This document shows, piece after piece, positions 59,900 to 64,000 of a DNA stretch of 64,000 nucleotides; position 1 is the first letter of the stretch, and every line of letters starts with the position of its first letter. Origin of the DNA: Marisa cornuarietis (taxonomy: Eukaryota > Mollusca > Gastropoda > Architaenioglossa > Ampullariidae). The notes below the pieces were generated by a model. The model was not told the origin of the DNA. It did no database searches and saw only the letters and a program-made list of their open reading frames with translations. The position numbers and the translations under genes are program-made. The DNA is taken from assembly GCA_004794655.1 (NCBI GenBank), contig SMMW01000576.1:1302001-1366000 (forward strand). Direction: 5' to 3'.

Positions 59900-62800
59900 T
59901 CAGTAATAATCCGACTAGATACACAACAACAGACATAAAAGATGGGTTCGGCATAGGAAAGGACTGGTTGACTGAAAGAGTGTATTGACTTGAACTGTTT
60001 CGAAGAAAGAAAGAAAGTCCGTTTGCACATCTGTCTAGAGATTTCTTGTTCTCATCTATTCTGTCATTGCCCTTCGTCTCCTCTCCTTCTTATCAACACT
60101 CTAGCGCAGATTTATCCCACCCTCGGTGTAAGCGGGAGAAAAGGTTTATTTTCGTCCAAGATTCTCACATTATTTGTAGTATATTTTTTCAGATCGGAGT
60201 CGGGCGAAAGCACTGATAGGACCCGTGTAGCAGGTGAAAGAAATTTCCCTGATAGGTTAAATGATATGATATTTGCGCCCAGAATTCCTCTGCCCACCTG
60301 GCTTGTCTTTCCCTGTTTTCTCGCACGCGGGCCTCCAGGGAGCTGTGACCATCGTGCTGTAGCATCAGTTCTTTTTCTATGAGTCCTTCCTATATCTGTC
60401 ACTCTCACGTATTCCCTCCCTCACTCACATACTCTCTCACTATTTTTTCTTTGTCTGTCTCTCACTGTCTCTTGCCTATTTTCTCCCGTCACCCTTCCTT
60501 CTTTTCATCTTTTTTCTTTTTTTTTCTCTCCCTTCCGCCCTCTCCCCCCACTCTTTCTTTCTCTTTCTGTCTGTCTCTCTGTGTCTCCGTTCTTCAGTTC
60601 GCAACAGCATAGCAATAATGGTGTCTTTTCCAGATTTCTTCTTTTAACAAGTTACTTCATTGAAGGAATTCTTGACAATATTCATGACCAAAGTTTTCAG
60701 ACAGCATAACACTCAAGCCACCTCGAGCTCGCGAAAGTCGATGAATGATTTTTAGCTCTTGAGACCGATCTTAATCTGGAAAATATAGACCAAACATTCA
60801 ACCAAGTTTAGCAAAGAGCTTACATGACGGTTACAGAAAACGTTTTCAGACTTAGTCAAACGTTCGTACATATTTGTCATGTTAAGAAGTTAAGATCCTT
60901 TACTCTCGTTCTTGTACGCCATATAGGTAGTTATCACTGTTGCTAAAATGGGCATAAAGAACTGTTGCCACAACCCAGTTTCCATGGTCTTCGCAGCGGA
61001 CAGAAGACTGCCACATCCTGATAAAGGCGCCACCATCCGGGATGAGAAAACATCCTCCAGAGTTCCTTTGCGTCTCTCACTGTGAGATGAAAAGCCGAGG
61101 TGCACCGAGAGCGTATCAATACACTTCGTCGAAAGCCTTGGTCTGAGAATAATTCAATAACGTTTTGTAAACCCTTGAAGAGTCACGAAGGTTAATAATC
61201 AGATTATTCGACAAAATACTGCCGAAGAGAACAAAGGGACAAAAGCTAATAAAACAAAGAGAATTCTCTTGGGTTATCTGCCGCTGCGCACCACCAGTGG
61301 GAAGGCAAGCGCCCGTGGAAAATTTGCCGACCAAACAAGAGCGACCATTCTCGGCAACCATCCAGACTTGTCAAAACAAAATTCCGGCACTCTAAAAAGC
61401 CATGATTTTTGTTCTCTGGGCACAAATGATTTTAACTAGAATATTTCACGTTCTACGTTTTTCTTGTTTATCTTCTTTACCACGAAGTCCTTGGTGCTCG
61501 GAGAAATGTCCCACGTGACAAAGATTCAGAAAATGTTCTGCAATTACACAAATGAAGCAGCAGCAATGGCATGTAAATATCAGTAAAAGGCGTTGTACAA
61601 CAAGGCAAAAAATTGGTTGTGGAGAGGCAGTTGCTTTGTGGTGTTACTGAATTAGTGGTACTGATATTCGTGGTAGTCGTGGCAGTGAAGTTGTCTCCTC
61701 TTTCCTTCCTTCTCTTCACAAAATGCGTTTTATAATTTTTTTTAGTCTGTGTTACTAACAATGGGCAATGTTTGCTGTGGGCAGATAATTCCATGAACTT
61801 TTTGCCAGATCACTGAACACTAACATCCGGGGAGAATTGATTTATATTAGCAATAAGACAAGATCGTGAACATCCATAATACACATGATGTAGCCTTTTG
61901 CTCTTGAAATCTCATTTCAAACCCACCATCCATCTCGACCCCCATCTTCCCTCTTCCGCCCACAGCCCTCTCTACTCCCTCACAAATGTAAAACCTTAGA
62001 GTCGTCAAGAAACGACACGAGGTGATCGATGAGAGCACAGCACGCGATTCTCATTGAGTTACCGAAAAACAGGAGGACATGAAATATTGCCTCCCCTTAT
62101 CTTACTCTTCTACAGAAATTATTGTCGCAGAAAGAAGTAAATTACTGCATTTGTCCCGTAAAATACTTGACTAAGGTTGTGGTGTAAGAATTCGGAGTTC
62201 TGTGTAAGCGCTTCTCGTATTTATGTTCACCTTTAGTGTAATCTGTTAGCCCTAATGGCTGAATGTAAAGGGTGGAGACGTACTAGATAAATCCATAAAA
62301 CATAAATTAATTCTAGTTATCATGAATCTTTTAGGGCGTTATGATGGATATTGTATGTGCTTAAGACTATTTTTCTAAAGCTTTCTTGTGGAGACAATTT
62401 ATTTATAGGCAAATATTTATTTTAAAAAATGGTATGTCTAAGTGAAATTAAACGTTGATTTACTCGATTAACGTGGTTAGGTGTCCTCATTTCAGTTCAA
62501 GAAAGGTGAATTCAAGGGACTTACAAGCAATGCTGTAAATAAAAAATATAATCAAGCGGAAAATGTTTAGAAGCACGTGCTTGTATAATCTTAAACTTTA
62601 AGTAAATAAGCCCATAAATGGTTACAATGAAATCGAAAAGAATAAAATTAGTGCTCATCAGAATGATTGGGTTTAATTCATGCGAGAGAGGAAGGGGAGA
62701 TCCCTGAGCTAGGGCAGCTTAATTATTAAAAGTAAGTAGCCGAGCGAGACAACTGCTATTGTAATTGTTATTGTCAGTGCATGTGTTGAATAATGTGTTT

Positions 62801-64000
62801 CTGCGTGTGTATGTGTGTGAGAGAAAGTGTGTTGTGTGTGTGTGTGTGTGTGTGTGTGTGATCGCGCGCGCGTGTGTGTTTATCTGCAGAATTGGCCACG
62901 TATTAACTGTGCCCGAGCCTCTGGCACTGCAAGACCCTGACGAACTCTGCGATCTTGTCTCATTTATTTGCATCAGATACCTCGAGGCCAGGCCTTTCTA
63001 AAACTTAGCAAACCGAAAATAACTGGCAAATCTTGTCTTGTCTGGCATAGACACTTAAGGCATTTTCATAGTGGGCACGAGTGTGCGTATGTTTATGTGT
63101 TTGTTTGTTTGTTCGTGTATATCTGTGTTTGTGTGTGTTTATATGTGTGTCTGGGGGGGGGGGCGCGTGCGTGTGTGTATGTTTGGGGGATGTAGTGCTT
63201 CCTTCATTTCTGTTGCTTTATCAGCTACTACTGCCAGTCTACTGCACAATTAGCAACTTCGAGAAAAATAAGGAACCTAAGCAGGAAAATAATTTTCTTC
63301 AGATGTACAAACGAAAGACGGATGGTATATCTTGTAAAAATTGCCGTAGATAAACTTCCCAACTTTCATGTATATCGTTGCGGCATACGTCGTGTTCTTG
63401 ATTCAGTGAAACAAAAGCGCTCTCTATAGAGACTCTGACTTAAATCTCATCCTCTTCCTCTCCCTGTCTCTCAAGTGTCAAGTAATCGGTGTTGGGTGTG
63501 GGACGAAGGGGATCAAAAACTGTTCGCGAAGCACTAGAACCCCTCGTCAAGAGCTCGTCTCAATTTCTATCGTCAGATGTAAACAGGCGGCCGTCTTCTG
63601 TCTTCTCGTGTTGAAAGACAGACGCGTCCGTTTCCCCTTCAGTGCAGATGTGGACTACGGCCGTGCAACGCACGTGCGTGCCAACAGCAAGGGCGTGATT
63701 GCCTGGCCCCGTCGTCTTTACGGCATTACATCGAGAATAATGATGTTCTTCGCAACCGCTCACGTCACACCCCCACTACTCCCCCACCCATCTATGACAC
63801 GTGCACGTTGAATGCACGTGTTTGACCGCGCTCGTGCACTGCCATCGGCGGCTAGTGAAGGGTGATTAAAGATCGCGTGTAGAAAGTTAATATTGAATTT
63901 ACCACTTGCTGCTTGCTGCAGGACTGTAGATAAGGCTTGCAAACATTCGCTGTGGTGCGAGGTCACCAGAGTTGCTTGTTAAAGGCTAACCAGAGACAAG
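59900..64000. other. Right edge, intergenic
   Basis: Holds a T/C-rich tract at 60,410-60,600, a (GT)n run near 62,828-62,860 and GT/G-rich sequence at 63,070-63,190. Short open frames (for example 60,890-61,361 on the - strand) show no recognisable domain. No gene is called. Confidence 0.45.

Overview
The window is animal nuclear DNA, most likely from a gastropod mollusc. It is AT-rich, packed with microsatellites, a tRNA-derived SINE family, non-LTR retrotransposon remnants and DNA-transposon relics, and its one long gene has introns with GT/AG junctions. No operon, rRNA, CRISPR or bacterial gene layout is visible. The mollusc assignment is an inference from gene content and repeat style; it was not tested by a search.

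Two genes can be supported. (1) A three-exon gene on the + strand (30,874-39,048) encodes a predicted 617-residue DM-domain transcription factor of the Dmrt2 family. All three exons join in phase, and the protein carries an N-terminal DM domain, the Dmrt2 'FADKDLE' signature and, unexpectedly, a DMA domain. (2) A small - strand gene (9,977-10,492) encodes a predicted 171-residue secreted cystine-knot protein resembling the PTTH/Trunk (Noggin-like) family. It is surrounded by decayed copies of itself: two on the - strand just downstream (9,370-9,970) and one on the + strand at 4,771-5,250.

Layout. 1-19 kb is repeat-driven: a 3.3-3.5 kb direct segmental duplication (about 1,030-4,330 and 15,500-18,960), the Trunk-like cluster, and a ~955-bp direct repeat pair (11,690-12,650 and 13,494-14,450) flanking a LINE tail. 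Copy A of the large duplication contains an 830-bp pogo/Tigger-like element that copy B lacks, and the two copies share a 92-bp stretch with no difference at all. 19-30.8 kb is mostly intergenic with LINE and SINE fragments. 30.8-39.05 kb is the Dmrt2 locus. 39-64 kb is intergenic: it holds a 57-bp ectopic copy of the Dmrt2 DMA-coding sequence near 43.15 kb, a hAT-like MITE, a 33-bp minisatellite, one more SINE and many simple repeats, with no supportable gene.

The two genes have no evident functional link; the sequence shows shared repeat activity rather than a pathway. Most other open reading frames are short, composition-driven or antisense to real exons.
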